Of a DNA stretch of 64,000 nt, positions 1-7,923 are shown one piece after another. Each line of letters begins with the position of its first letter. Positions within the stretch are counted from its first letter, which is position 1. Source of the stretch: Polycyclovorans sp964425915. Its GTDB lineage: Bacteria > Pseudomonadota > Gammaproteobacteria > Nevskiales > Nevskiaceae. The stretch covers positions 124,001-188,000 of the forward strand of contig CAYROO010000004.1 of the NCBI GenBank assembly GCA_964425915.1, in the 5' to 3' direction. The position numbers were made by a program, and so were the translations under genes. Under the pieces are notes generated by a model. It worked only from the letters and a program-made list of their open reading frames with translations. It was not told the origin of the DNA and did not search any database.

Positions 1-186
1 GCCGCCGATCAGGATGGCGCCGCGCAATGACCCGACGGGGCGGAACACGCGCGCGTCGAGGACACGCCCGTCCTCGCAGTGCACCGCATGGGTCTCGACC
101 CGGGTGGGCGGCAGCAGCCGCCGCTCGATGGCGTCATGCAGCAGGGGAAGGTCGGGTGAAGCGGGGAGGTCGAGGGTCGGGGTCAT
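1..186 (-). CDS. alpha/beta hydrolase-like protein, N-terminal part
   Basis: Only the first 62 codons are present; the gene runs off the left edge. The ATG at 186-184 follows a good AAGGAG ribosome-binding site (193-198). The visible protein has a short leader, a segment like CEDGRVLDARVFRP, then GAILIGG, a hydrophobic strand ending in GG. This resembles the first strands and oxyanion region of alpha/beta hydrolases (serine aminopeptidase-like), but the catalytic serine and histidine lie outside the window. It lies downstream of, and reads in the same direction as, the LysR gene, with a promoter of its own in the gap. Function is inferred only at fold level; substrate unknown. Confidence 0.5.
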   Translation of the reverse strand, partial: MTPTLDLPASPDLPLLHDAIERRLLPPTRVETHAVHCEDGRVLDARVFRPVGSLRGAILIGG

Positions 187-214
187 GGGGCACTCCTTGC
201 GAAGAGATGGCCCG

Positions 215-243
215 ATGCTAGGAAGCGCCTAAGTCCGCGACAA
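215..243 (-). promoter_or_regulatory. promoter for the partial hydrolase gene
   Basis: On the minus strand a -35 TTGTCG (243-238) is separated by 17 bp from a -10 TAGCAT (220-215). The predicted transcript starts near 208, about 20 nt before the hydrolase ATG and just upstream of its AAGGAG site. This separates the hydrolase from simple read-through from the LysR gene. Confidence 0.5.
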
Positions 244-245
244 AC

Positions 246-281
246 GATGATTTCGCCCGCCATAGGTGAAAAACAATCATC
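246..281. promoter_or_regulatory. inverted repeat, candidate LysR operator
   Basis: GATGATT (246-252) and AATCATC (275-281) are perfect 7-bp inverted arms with a 22-bp spacer; inner TTTC (251-254) and GAAA (268-271) add partial symmetry. The site lies directly upstream of the -35 box of the hydrolase promoter, roughly -40 to -75 from the predicted start, where LysR-type activators usually bind. It overlaps the stop codon of the LysR gene. The operator role is inferred. Confidence 0.4.
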
Positions 282-1161
282 TGTTCTGCGGCAGCAGCGC
301 CTGCAGCCACGACAGCAGGGCCCGGATCGCAGGGCGTTCGCCTTCACCCTTGCGGTGCACCAGCCAATAACCGGCAGCCGGTTGCGGCGTGCCGGGCCAT
401 GGTGTGATCAGCCGCCGATCGGCAAGCCAGGCGTCGATCAAAGGGCGCAGGCCCAACGCGACGCCAACGCCGCGATGGGCTGCCTGCAGCAGCGCCAGGT
501 AGCTGTCCACCCAAACTTCACTGCGCGCCGGAGGCAGGCTGAGGTTCATGCGTCGCGCCCATTGATCCCAGGCATCCGGTACGGCCGTGGACTGTAGCCG
601 GGGCAAGGCGACCAGTCGGTCGAGGTCATCACCGCCGCGATGAAGGCTAGGGCTGACCACCGGCACCGCGTAGACATCGAGCAGGTGAACGGCGCTGACG
701 CCAGGCCAGCGCCCACGGCCGAAACGCAGGGCCACATCGACATCCTCGCGGAGCAGGTCGCGCGATTTCTGTGAGGTGTCCAGGCGCAGGTCGATCTCGG
801 GATGGCCGCGGGTGAAAGCGGCCAAGCGGGGCAGGATCCACTCGTCCGCCACGAAACTCCCGAGCGTCAAGGCCAAGCGCTCGTGGCCCTGGGCAGTCTG
901 CAGCTCGCGTGTGGCCTCGGCGATCAGCCCGAAAGCGTGGTCAAGTGCGTCGGCATAGGCGCGGCCCGCGGGCGTCAGCACCAACTGACGCACACGGCGC
1001 TCGAACAGCAAGGTGCCGAGATCGGCTTCCAGCGCACGGATCTGGTGACTGACGGCCGACGGCGTCAGGCTGAGGACTTCGGCCGCGGCCTTGAAGCTGC
1101 CCTCGGCCGCCGCGATGCGGAAGCTGTCCAGCGTCGAAAGCTTGGGCAGCCGCCGTTTCAT
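277..1161 (-). CDS. LysR-family transcriptional regulator (GcvA-like)
   Basis: A 294-residue LysR-type regulator. The N-terminal winged helix-turn-helix occupies about residues 8-66 (STLDSFRIAAAEGSFKAAAE, then SAVSHQIRALEADLGTLLFER and LTPAGRAY), followed by a linker helix and a periplasmic-binding-protein-like effector domain from about residue 92 to the end. The length and the ADLGTLLFER / DVDVALRFGRGRWPG segments fit the GcvA/AmpR subgroup. It starts 19 bp after the ilvB stop with no clear Shine-Dalgarno, so it may be co-transcribed with ilvB. The partial hydrolase gene downstream, with an inverted repeat at its promoter, is the most likely target. The effector is unknown. Confidence 0.88.
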   Translation of the reverse strand: MKRRLPKLSTLDSFRIAAAEGSFKAAAEVLSLTPSAVSHQIRALEADLGTLLFERRVRQLVLTPAGRAYADALDHAFGLIAEATRELQTAQGHERLALTLGSFVADEWILPRLAAFTRGHPEIDLRLDTSQKSRDLLREDVDVALRFGRGRWPGVSAVHLLDVYAVPVVSPSLHRGGDDLDRLVALPRLQSTAVPDAWDQWARRMNLSLPPARSEVWVDSYLALLQAAHRGVGVALGLRPLIDAWLADRRLITPWPGTPQPAAGYWLVHRKGEGERPAIRALLSWLQALLPQNR

Positions 1162-1180
1162 CGCGGTGGCAGCACGCGGC

Positions 1181-3022
1181 TCAGAACAAATCGGCCTTGT
1201 CGACTTTCTCAGCCGGTGCCTGACGTTCGCGGGTGGGAATCCAGTCGCCGGTGATCATCTGGTCGTAGCTCATGCCCGGCCCCACCATGGGATAAACGCC
1301 GGCATCCGGGTCGATGATCACTTCCAGGAAGGCCGGCCCCTCAAAGGCGATGAACTCGGCTACGACACGGTCGAGATCTGCCTTGCGCTCCACGCGCACC
1401 GCGAACTTGTAGCCATCGGCTTCGGCGGCCTTGATGAAGTCTTTCTGGTGCAGGCTTTTGTCCGAAGCGGAGTAACGGCTGTCGAAGAACAGTCGCTGCC
1501 ATTGCTTCACCATGCCATCGCCGAAGTTGTTCAGCACCACCACTTTCACCGGCAGGTTGTAGGTGGTGACCGTCTCAAGCTCGCCCAGGTTCATGCGGAT
1601 GGAGGCATCGCCATCGATGTCGATGACCACCTTGCCGGGCTGGGCGAACTGGGCGCCGATGGCGGCCGGCAGTCCGAAGCCCATGGTGCCCATCGAGCCC
1701 GAGGTGAGCCACAGGCGCGGGTGCTTGAAATCAAAGTACTGGGCCGCCCACATCTGATGCTGGCCAACGCCGGTGGCCACCACCGCCTCACCACCGGTGA
1801 TGCGGTTGATCGATTCGATGACGGCGTATGGCTGGATGCTGTCGGAGGCGCGGTCGTAGTTGAGAGCGTACTGTTGCTTGAGCGCCGCGATGTGCTGGTG
1901 CCAGGCCTGATAGTCGGGCGCGAAACCTTCATCGGTCAGGTAGGCACGCAGCTGTTCCAGCGCGCGGTCGGTCTTGCCAAGATGGTGCCAGTGCACCTGC
2001 TTGACCTTGTTGATCTCGCTGCCGTCGATGTCGAAGTGCGCGATCGCTTTGGCGCGCGGCGCGAATTTGCTTGGCACGCCAGCGACGCGGTCGTCGAAGC
2101 GGGCACCGACGGCGATGAGGAAGTCGCAGTCTTCCACCGCGTAGTTGGCATAGGCGGTGCCGTGCATGCCGAGCATGTGCAGACACTGCGGCTCGGTGGT
2201 GTCGTAGCAGCCGATGCCCATCAAGGTGGTGGTGACGGGAATCCCAAACTGTCGTGCAAAAGCACGCAGGGCTTCGGAGGCCTCCCCGTGAATGACGCCA
2301 CCGCCGGCATAGATCAGCGGGCGCTGGGACTGCTTCATCAAGTCGGCAAACTCGGCGCAATCGGCTTTGGACAGTCGCCGACGATCCGTTTCGCGCAGCC
2401 GCGCCCGGTAGCCGGGCATCGGCAGGCGACCCTCACCATAGAACGTGAGGGCGGCGTTCTGCACATCCTTGGGAATGTCCACCACCACCGGGCCAGGGCG
2501 GCCGGTACGGGCGATCTCAAAGGCGGTCCGGACTGTGGCTTCCAGCTTGGCGGGGTCGGTCACCAGGAACACATGCTTGGCGCAGGAGCCCATGATCGAG
2601 CTGATCGGCGCTTCCTGGAAGCCGTCGCTGCCGATAGCCGCGGTCGGCACCTGACCGCAGATCACCACGATGGGGATGGAGTCCGCCATGCAATCGCGCA
2701 CCGGGGTAACCGTGTTGGTGGCACCGGGTCCGGAGGTGACCATGCACACGCCGACCTTGCCGGAGGCTCGTGCATAGCCGGCTGCCATGAAGCCAGCGGC
2801 CTGTTCATTGGCCGGCACGATGAGCGGCATTCTGTCGCTGCCGTCGGCGCGCTTGTGCTCCCGGTTAAAGCGGAACATGGCATCGTAGGTCGGCAGAATG
2901 GCGCCACCCGAATAGCCGAAGACGACATCCGTGCCCTCGTCGGCAAGCAACTGCACAACGATCTCAGCGCCACTGAGGGTGGTGCCGGCGAGTGGATGGG
3001 TCGGTTTCTTCGAAGGCGTCAT
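1181..3022 (-). CDS. ilvB: acetolactate synthase large subunit, divergent type
   Basis: Catalyses the thiamine-diphosphate-dependent condensation of two pyruvates to acetolactate (or pyruvate plus 2-ketobutyrate), the first common step of Val/Leu/Ile synthesis. At 613 residues it has the three TPP-enzyme domains: N-terminal PYR domain with FGYSGGAILPTYDA and the catalytic glutamate E73, a central FAD-binding domain, and a C-terminal PP domain. It differs from the textbook enzyme: the HEQ around the catalytic glutamate reads NEQ, GYPGG reads GYSGG, and the TPP motif GDG reads GDA (471-473). These differences look like a distinct subfamily. It is transcribed away from the DUF1329 genes. The regulatory subunit gene ilvH is 4.9 kb away on the other strand. 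Confidence 0.9.
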   Translation of the reverse strand: MTPSKKPTHPLAGTTLSGAEIVVQLLADEGTDVVFGYSGGAILPTYDAMFRFNREHKRADGSDRMPLIVPANEQAAGFMAAGYARASGKVGVCMVTSGPGATNTVTPVRDCMADSIPIVVICGQVPTAAIGSDGFQEAPISSIMGSCAKHVFLVTDPAKLEATVRTAFEIARTGRPGPVVVDIPKDVQNAALTFYGEGRLPMPGYRARLRETDRRRLSKADCAEFADLMKQSQRPLIYAGGGVIHGEASEALRAFARQFGIPVTTTLMGIGCYDTTEPQCLHMLGMHGTAYANYAVEDCDFLIAVGARFDDRVAGVPSKFAPRAKAIAHFDIDGSEINKVKQVHWHHLGKTDRALEQLRAYLTDEGFAPDYQAWHQHIAALKQQYALNYDRASDSIQPYAVIESINRITGGEAVVATGVGQHQMWAAQYFDFKHPRLWLTSGSMGTMGFGLPAAIGAQFAQPGKVVIDIDGDASIRMNLGELETVTTYNLPVKVVVLNNFGDGMVKQWQRLFFDSRYSASDKSLHQKDFIKAAEADGYKFAVRVERKADLDRVVAEFIAFEGPAFLEVIIDPDAGVYPMVGPGMSYDQMITGDWIPTRERQAPAEKVDKADLF

Positions 3023-3058
3023 GTCGGTCAGGGCGAAAAAGCGAAGCGGAAACGCGCA

Positions 3059-3087
3059 TTTATAACATGGGCGAGACGCTGGACCAA
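3059..3087 (-). promoter_or_regulatory. ilvB promoter
   Basis: Minus-strand -35 TTGGTC (3087-3082), 17-bp spacer and -10 TATAAA (3064-3059), with TGT directly before the -10 (extended -10). The predicted leader to the ilvB ATG is only about 30 nt. It contains no leader peptide or terminator, so attenuation is not apparent here. Confidence 0.6.
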
Positions 3088-3135
3088 TGGCTTGCAGGGT
3101 GAATTTCCCACTCCTGCAGGGCTGCTACGGGCTGG

Positions 3136-3156
3136 TTCAGATGGCGGTCATCTGAA
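3136..3156. promoter_or_regulatory. 21-bp perfect inverted repeat, candidate operator
   Basis: TTCAGATG (3136-3143), GCGGT spacer, CATCTGAA (3149-3156): a perfect dyad with 8-bp arms in the intergenic region between divergent ilvB and the first DUF1329 gene. It has no T-run and moderate GC, so it reads better as a protein-binding site than as a terminator. It is about 50 bp upstream of the ilvB -35 and about 70 bp upstream of the DUF1329 start, so it could control either. The regulator is unknown. Confidence 0.45.
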
Positions 3157-3227
3157 ATACTGAAGATAGAGCCGCGAAGCACGGTCTCATCCCAACATTA
3201 CACGCACGTTCCCCGGGAGGAATGCGA

Positions 3228-4592
3228 ATGTCTCGAAAGTCCCGCTGGGCCCTCGGCCTGGTTCTGTCCGCCACTTTGGCGATCCCTGCCCATGCCAAGG
3301 TTTCGGCCGAAGAAGCCGCCCGGCTGCAGAAGGATCTCACGCCAATGGGCGCCGAGCGCGGTGCCAATGCCGACGGCAGCATCCCCGCCTGGGACGGCGG
3401 CCTGAAGCTGGAGCGCCCGCCCGCCGGCAAGGAGCGCCTGCCGGCCAGTTACCCTTCGGTGACCAATGACAAGCCGCTGTTCACCATCACCAAGGACAAC
3501 CTGGCGCAGTACCGCGACCAGCTCACCCCGGGGCAGGTCACCCTGATCGAAAAGTTCCCGGACAGCTACAAGATGCCGGTCTATCCGACCCGGCGTACCG
3601 GCAATGCCCCCCAGTTTGTCTACGACGCCACCGCCAAGAATGCGGTCAATGCCACGCTGGAGAACGACGGTGAGTCGCTGGTGGGCGCCGCGGTCGGCAT
3701 CCCGTTCCCGATCCCGAAGTCCGGCAAGGAAGTGATCTGGAACCACAAGGTGCGGTATCGCGGTGAAGGTCTGCGGCGCTACAACATTCAGCTGGCGGTG
3801 CAAACCAATGGCGCCTTCCAGCCCTACAAGATCCGCGAAGATGTGCGGTTTCACTACAACTATCGCACCGCGACGCCGGATAACCTCGACAACATCATCA
3901 TCTACTTCCTGCAGTTCACCACCGCGCCGGCGCGTCAAAGTGGCAATGTGACCCTGGTCCACGAGACCATGGACCAGGTGAAGGAAGCGCGCCGCGCATG
4001 GCTGTACAACCCCGGCCAGCGCCGCATCCGTCGTGCTCCCACCGTCGCCTACGACAACCCCGGCACGGGTGCGGACGGTCTGCGGACCAATGACCAGCTG
4101 GATTCCTTCAACGGTGCCACCGACCGCTACACCTGGAACATCGTCGGCAAGCGCGAGATGTTCATGCCGTACAACGCCTTCAAGCTGCTCGACAGTACGG
4201 TCAAGTACGACGACATCGCCCAGCGGGGTCACCTCAATCAGGACCTGACCCGCTACGAGCGTCGCCGCGTGTGGGTTCTGGACTCCACGCTCAAGCCGGG
4301 CACCACCCACCAGTACAAGCGCCGGACCTACTACATCGACGAGGACACCTGGACCATCCTTGCCGTGGATATCTATGACGGCCGCGACCAGCTCTGGCGC
4401 GTTCAGGAATATCACCCGGTGATGCTGACCTGGCTCAATGCGGTGGGCCCGGCGGGCGCCACGGTGTACGACCTGCAGGCCAATCGCTATCTGGTGATGG
4501 AGCTGTCCAATGAGGAGCCGATGTTCGAGGAAGTGAATTGGGATATCGATCACTTCAGTACCGGCTCGGTGCAGCGCATGGCCATCAAGTAA
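3228..4592 (+). CDS. DUF1329 family protein, first paralogue
   Basis: A secreted protein of 454 residues. I chose the ATG at 3228 because GGGAGG (3215-3220) is spaced 7 nt from it; the ATG at 3222 would leave only 1 nt. The N-terminus is a typical Sec signal peptide (positively charged start, hydrophobic core, cleavage after AHA near residue 23). The mature protein is rich in Tyr, Arg and Trp and carries motifs shared with its neighbour: ADGSIPAWDGG, YPTRRTGNAP, LVHETMDQVKEARRAWLYNP, YTWNIVGKREMFMPYNA and TVYDLQANRYLVM. DUF1329 proteins are uncharacterised periplasmic or outer-membrane-associated proteins, often found beside DUF1302 proteins and lipid or hydrocarbon genes; no DUF1302 gene is here. 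Function unknown. Confidence 0.88.
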   Translation: MSRKSRWALGLVLSATLAIPAHAKVSAEEAARLQKDLTPMGAERGANADGSIPAWDGGLKLERPPAGKERLPASYPSVTNDKPLFTITKDNLAQYRDQLTPGQVTLIEKFPDSYKMPVYPTRRTGNAPQFVYDATAKNAVNATLENDGESLVGAAVGIPFPIPKSGKEVIWNHKVRYRGEGLRRYNIQLAVQTNGAFQPYKIREDVRFHYNYRTATPDNLDNIIIYFLQFTTAPARQSGNVTLVHETMDQVKEARRAWLYNPGQRRIRRAPTVAYDNPGTGADGLRTNDQLDSFNGATDRYTWNIVGKREMFMPYNAFKLLDSTVKYDDIAQRGHLNQDLTRYERRRVWVLDSTLKPGTTHQYKRRTYYIDEDTWTILAVDIYDGRDQLWRVQEYHPVMLTWLNAVGPAGATVYDLQANRYLVMELSNEEPMFEEVNWDIDHFSTGSVQRMAIK

Positions 4593-4612
4593 GCGCAGCA
4601 CGTCTTGCGATC

Positions 4613-4643
4613 AGGCCCCGGCAACTGCCGGGGCCTTTTTCTT
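4613..4643 (+). terminator. rho-independent terminator between the DUF1329 genes
   Basis: AGGCCCCGGC (4613-4622) pairs perfectly with GCCGGGGCCT (4627-4636) around an AACT loop and is followed by TTTTT-CTT. It lies after the first DUF1329 gene and before the second, so the first may be made in excess, or the second may have its own promoter in the 90 bp that follow. Confidence 0.8.
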
Positions 4644-4734
4644 GGGGGCGACCGCGGAGCCCGATTTCCCGTTTGCCTGTCGCGGCCGGGCTGATAGTCT
4701 CTGGCACATAACAAAACAGACTGGAGGAAACACC

Positions 4735-6099
4735 ATGAGTCAGGTTCATCGCAATGTGCTGTGGATGCTGGTGGGCTGGAGCCTGTCCGGCGTGTCAATT
4801 GCCGCCGTCAGCGCAGACCAGGCCGCGAGACTGGGGCAGGACCTGACGCCCCTCGGCGCTGAGCAGGCCGGCAATGCCGATGGCAGCATTCCCGCCTGGG
4901 ACGGCGGTCTGGTGTTTGATCGCCCGCCGGCGGGGGAGGAGCGCAAGCCCGCGCGCTATCGCGAGGTCAACGACGACAAGCCCCTGTTCACCATCACCGG
5001 GGCCAATGTCGCCCAGTATGCGGACATGCTGACGGTGGGCCAGAAAGCGCTGTTTGCAAAGTTCCCGGACAGCTACGCGATGCCGGTCTATCCGACGCGG
5101 CGTACCGGCAATGCCCCGGACTTTGTCTACGCCGCCACCGCGCGTAATGCGGTGTCGGCGCGCCTTGAGAACGATGGCGAGTCGCTGGTGGATGCGATCA
5201 CCGGCATTCCCTTCCCCTTGCCGCAGTCTGGCAAGGAGCTGATCTGGAACCACAAGACCCGCTACCGCGGCACCAGCCTGCGACGCTACAACACCCAGCT
5301 GGCGGTGCAGAGCAACGGCGCGTTCCAGCCCTACAAGCTGCGCGAGGATGTGCGCTTCCAATACAACCAGGAGGGCGCCACGCCGGCCTCGCTGGACAAC
5401 GTCATCATCTACTTCCTGCAGTTCACCTACGCGCCCGCGCGGCAGAGTGGCAGTGTCTTGCTGGTCCACGAGACCATGGATCAGGTGAAGGAAGCCCGGC
5501 GTGCATGGCTCTACAACCCCGGTCAGCGGCGCATCCGTCGCGCCCCCAACGTGGCTTATGACAACCCCGGCAATGGCTCCGACGGGCTGCGCACCAACGA
5601 CCAGCTCGACCAGTTCAACGGCGCTACCGACCGCTACACCTGGAATATTGTCGGCAAGCGCGAGATGTTCATGCCGTACAACGCCATCCTGCTGGCCAAC
5701 AACACGGTGGGCTACAAGGACATCGCCAACCGCTCGCACCTGGAGCAGTCGCTGACCCGCTATGAGCGGCGCCGGGTCTGGGTACTCGAAAGCCAGCTGC
5801 GCGAGGGCACTTCGCATATGTACAAGCGGCGGACGTTCTACATCGATGAGGACACCTGGAGCATCCTCGCGGTGGACGTCTACGACGGCCGCGACGCGCT
5901 GTGGCGGGTTCAGGAAGGGCATCTGATCACCATTCCCTGGATGCGCTCGGTCGGCTATGCGGCCAGCACGGTCTATGACCTGCAGGCCAATCGCTATCTG
6001 GTCATGGACCTGTCGAACGAGGAGCCGCTGTTCGACGAGACCGAATGGCCGCTGGAGCATTTCACCACCGGGTCGGTGCAGCGGATGGCAACCAAGTGA
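4735..6099 (+). CDS. DUF1329 family protein, second paralogue
   Basis: 454 residues, exactly the same length as the upstream paralogue and aligning to it without gaps at about 70 % identity by eye, so this is a tandem duplication. The ATG at 4735 follows GGAGG (4723-4727). The N-terminal hydrophobic stretch (VLWMLVGWSLSGVSIAAVSA) is a signal peptide. The shared motifs ADGSIPAWDGG, YPTRRTGNAP, HETMDQVKEARRAWLYNP and KREMFMPYNA are intact; differences concentrate near the N-terminus and at around residues 310-340. Its stop codon overlaps the start of the alkyl-sulfatase-like gene (GTGA), implying coupled translation and a shared process. Molecular function unknown. Confidence 0.88.
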   Translation: MSQVHRNVLWMLVGWSLSGVSIAAVSADQAARLGQDLTPLGAEQAGNADGSIPAWDGGLVFDRPPAGEERKPARYREVNDDKPLFTITGANVAQYADMLTVGQKALFAKFPDSYAMPVYPTRRTGNAPDFVYAATARNAVSARLENDGESLVDAITGIPFPLPQSGKELIWNHKTRYRGTSLRRYNTQLAVQSNGAFQPYKLREDVRFQYNQEGATPASLDNVIIYFLQFTYAPARQSGSVLLVHETMDQVKEARRAWLYNPGQRRIRRAPNVAYDNPGNGSDGLRTNDQLDQFNGATDRYTWNIVGKREMFMPYNAILLANNTVGYKDIANRSHLEQSLTRYERRRVWVLESQLREGTSHMYKRRTFYIDEDTWSILAVDVYDGRDALWRVQEGHLITIPWMRSVGYAASTVYDLQANRYLVMDLSNEEPLFDETEWPLEHFTTGSVQRMATK

Positions 6100-7823
6100 G
6101 GGTCGCGGCGATCGTATGGGCGGTAGTCGTTGGTCTGGCGGGCTGCGACCGTAGCCCGCCGCCAGCGCCGCCGACGGCAACGCCCGAGGCACTGCACGGG
6201 CATGACGCCGAGTTCCGGCAGGAGGTCATCTCACTGGCGGACGGCGTCCATGTGGCGGTGGGCTATGGCATTGCCAATGCCATTCTGGTGGAAGGCGACG
6301 ACGGGGCGGTGGTGGTTGACACCCTGGAGTCGCTGTCGGCGGCCGAGCAGGTCATGGCCGAATTTCGTGAGCGCACCGACAAGCCCGTGGTCGCCATCAT
6401 CTACACGCACTCGCATCCGGACCATGTACAGGGCGCGGCTGCGTTCGTGCCGGCAGGGACGCAGGTGCCGATCTACGCCCATGTGGATGTGGCGCCCAAC
6501 ATGGATCGCGTTGCCAGTGAGCTTCAGCCGGTCATCACGCGCCGTTCGCTCCGTATGTACGGCAGTCTGTTGCCCGAAGAAGAGCGCAGCAATATTGGCA
6601 TCGGCTCGCACCTGGCCCTGGAGGACGGTGCCGCCATTAGCATTCTGCGGCCGACCGTGACCTTCGAGGACCGCTTGGCGGTGACACTGGCGGGGCGCCG
6701 CTTCGAGCTGGTGCACGCCCCCGGGGAAACCGAGGACCAGATCTTCGTCTGGCTTCCTGACAGCGGCATCCTGATGCCGGGCGACAACCTCTACAAGGCC
6801 TTCCCCAACCTCTATACCCTGCGCGGTACCCGGTTCCGCGACCCCAAGCTGTGGGCAGACAGCCTTGATCGCATGCGGCGCCTGCAGCCACGGGTGCTGG
6901 TGCCCAGCCACGGCCGGCCGCTAACCGATCCGGAACAGATCGCCGCGGTCATGACCGATTACCGCGACGCCATCCGCTATGTCCATGACCAGACCCTGCG
7001 GCGGATGAATGCCGGCCAAACCGCCGAGGAGATTGCCGCCACCTTGGCGCTGCCGCCACACCTTGCGGCGTCCCCGTATCTGCAGACCTTCTACGGCAAG
7101 CCGGGTTGGTCAGCGCGGAGCCTGTTTCAGGGACAGCTGGGCTGGTACTCGGGCGATCCCGCTGAGCTGGCGCCGCTTGCGCCGGATGAGCAGGCACGCC
7201 GCTGGGTCGAACTGGCCGGCGGTGTCGAGGCCGTGCGCCAGCAGGCAGAGGCTGCGCTGGCGGCCGGTGACCTGCAATGGGCACTGGAACTCAGCAGCCC
7301 ACTGCGGCGAGTGGCGCCGGATGACCCTGGGGTTCGCCAGGTCAGGGTTGCGGCCCTGCGTGGGCTGGCCGCGCGCGAGGCCAACCCCAATGCGCGCCAC
7401 TGGTACCTGACGCATGCACGCGAAGTCGCGGGCGAGCTGGTAGTGCCCAGTCGCATCGTCACGCCGACGCCGGACATGCTGGCTGCGATGCCGCTGTCCA
7501 CATTCATCGACGGCCTGGTGGTCAACCTGGACGCCGAGGCGGCCGGTGAAGTGGAACAGGCGCTGGTCTTCGAGTTCACTGACGGCGAGGAGGCGGTCAC
7601 GCTGAGGGTCCGTCGCGGGGTGGCGGAGGTCGCTGCTGGGGTCGACGACGACGCGGCGATCCACGTCCGGGTGCCGGCCCAGGTGTTCAAGGAAATGCTG
7701 GCCCAGCTGCGGTCACCAGCGGTGACCCTGGTGCGCGACTTCGAGCTGGTTCGTGGCGGGCGCCTGGAACTGCTCAACTTCATGCGTCTGTTCGTGCCAG
7801 TGGAGGTCGAGGCCGGCAGCTGA
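6096..7823 (+). CDS. alkyl-sulfatase-type metallo-beta-lactamase lipoprotein
   Basis: A 575-residue protein starting at a GTG that overlaps the upstream stop (GTGA). Residues 1-17 form a lipoprotein signal with lipobox LAGC (Cys17). The metallo-beta-lactamase domain has the dinuclear zinc motif THSHPDH (H105, H107, D109, H110), followed by PGETEDQ, GDN and NLYTLRG. A dimerisation-type domain (YLQTFYGKPGWSARSLFQGQ, then WVELAGGVEAVRQQAEAAL) and a C-terminal SCP2-like lipid-binding domain follow, which is the SdsA/YjcS alkyl-sulfatase order. The usual AEN metal motif reads GDN and the late histidine lies in PSHGRP, so it is a divergent member and its substrate may not be an alkyl sulfate. It probably acts as a lipoprotein in the periplasm or on a membrane surface beside the DUF1329 proteins. 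Confidence 0.82.
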   Translation: MRVAAIVWAVVVGLAGCDRSPPPAPPTATPEALHGHDAEFRQEVISLADGVHVAVGYGIANAILVEGDDGAVVVDTLESLSAAEQVMAEFRERTDKPVVAIIYTHSHPDHVQGAAAFVPAGTQVPIYAHVDVAPNMDRVASELQPVITRRSLRMYGSLLPEEERSNIGIGSHLALEDGAAISILRPTVTFEDRLAVTLAGRRFELVHAPGETEDQIFVWLPDSGILMPGDNLYKAFPNLYTLRGTRFRDPKLWADSLDRMRRLQPRVLVPSHGRPLTDPEQIAAVMTDYRDAIRYVHDQTLRRMNAGQTAEEIAATLALPPHLAASPYLQTFYGKPGWSARSLFQGQLGWYSGDPAELAPLAPDEQARRWVELAGGVEAVRQQAEAALAAGDLQWALELSSPLRRVAPDDPGVRQVRVAALRGLAAREANPNARHWYLTHAREVAGELVVPSRIVTPTPDMLAAMPLSTFIDGLVVNLDAEAAGEVEQALVFEFTDGEEAVTLRVRRGVAEVAAGVDDDAAIHVRVPAQVFKEMLAQLRSPAVTLVRDFELVRGGRLELLNFMRLFVPVEVEAGS

Positions 7824-7884
7824 GGGCGGTAGATGTCCCGGAACACCGCTGGCCCCCGTCGGCGGCCCGGCGCTCGCGCGATGG

Positions 7885-7913
7885 TTGCGCCGGGGGGTAA
7901 ACCCCCTTATTGT
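7885..7913 (+). promoter_or_regulatory. ilvH promoter with small hairpin
   Basis: TTGCGC (7885-7890), 17-bp spacer and TATTGT (7908-7913). The predicted start lies about 4 nt before the ilvH ATG (7924), so the mRNA would be nearly leaderless; no Shine-Dalgarno is visible there. The spacer contains GGGGG-TAAA-CCCCC (7893-7906), a strong dyad that could be an operator or simply a promoter feature. Confidence 0.45.
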
Positions 7914-7923
7914 GCGCGCCCTT

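Noticed and set aside
1091..3163. A 690-codon plus-strand open frame opposite ilvB
   Set aside because: Antisense shadow of a clear gene in high-GC DNA; no recognisable domain.
4701..4716. TGGCAC before the second DUF1329 gene as a sigma-54 -24 box
   Set aside because: The matching -12 element (TTGC) is absent.
3198..6192. Two long minus-strand frames (467 and 465 codons) opposite the DUF1329 genes
   Set aside because: Their similar length merely reflects the duplicated sense genes; the products resemble no family and are low in complexity.
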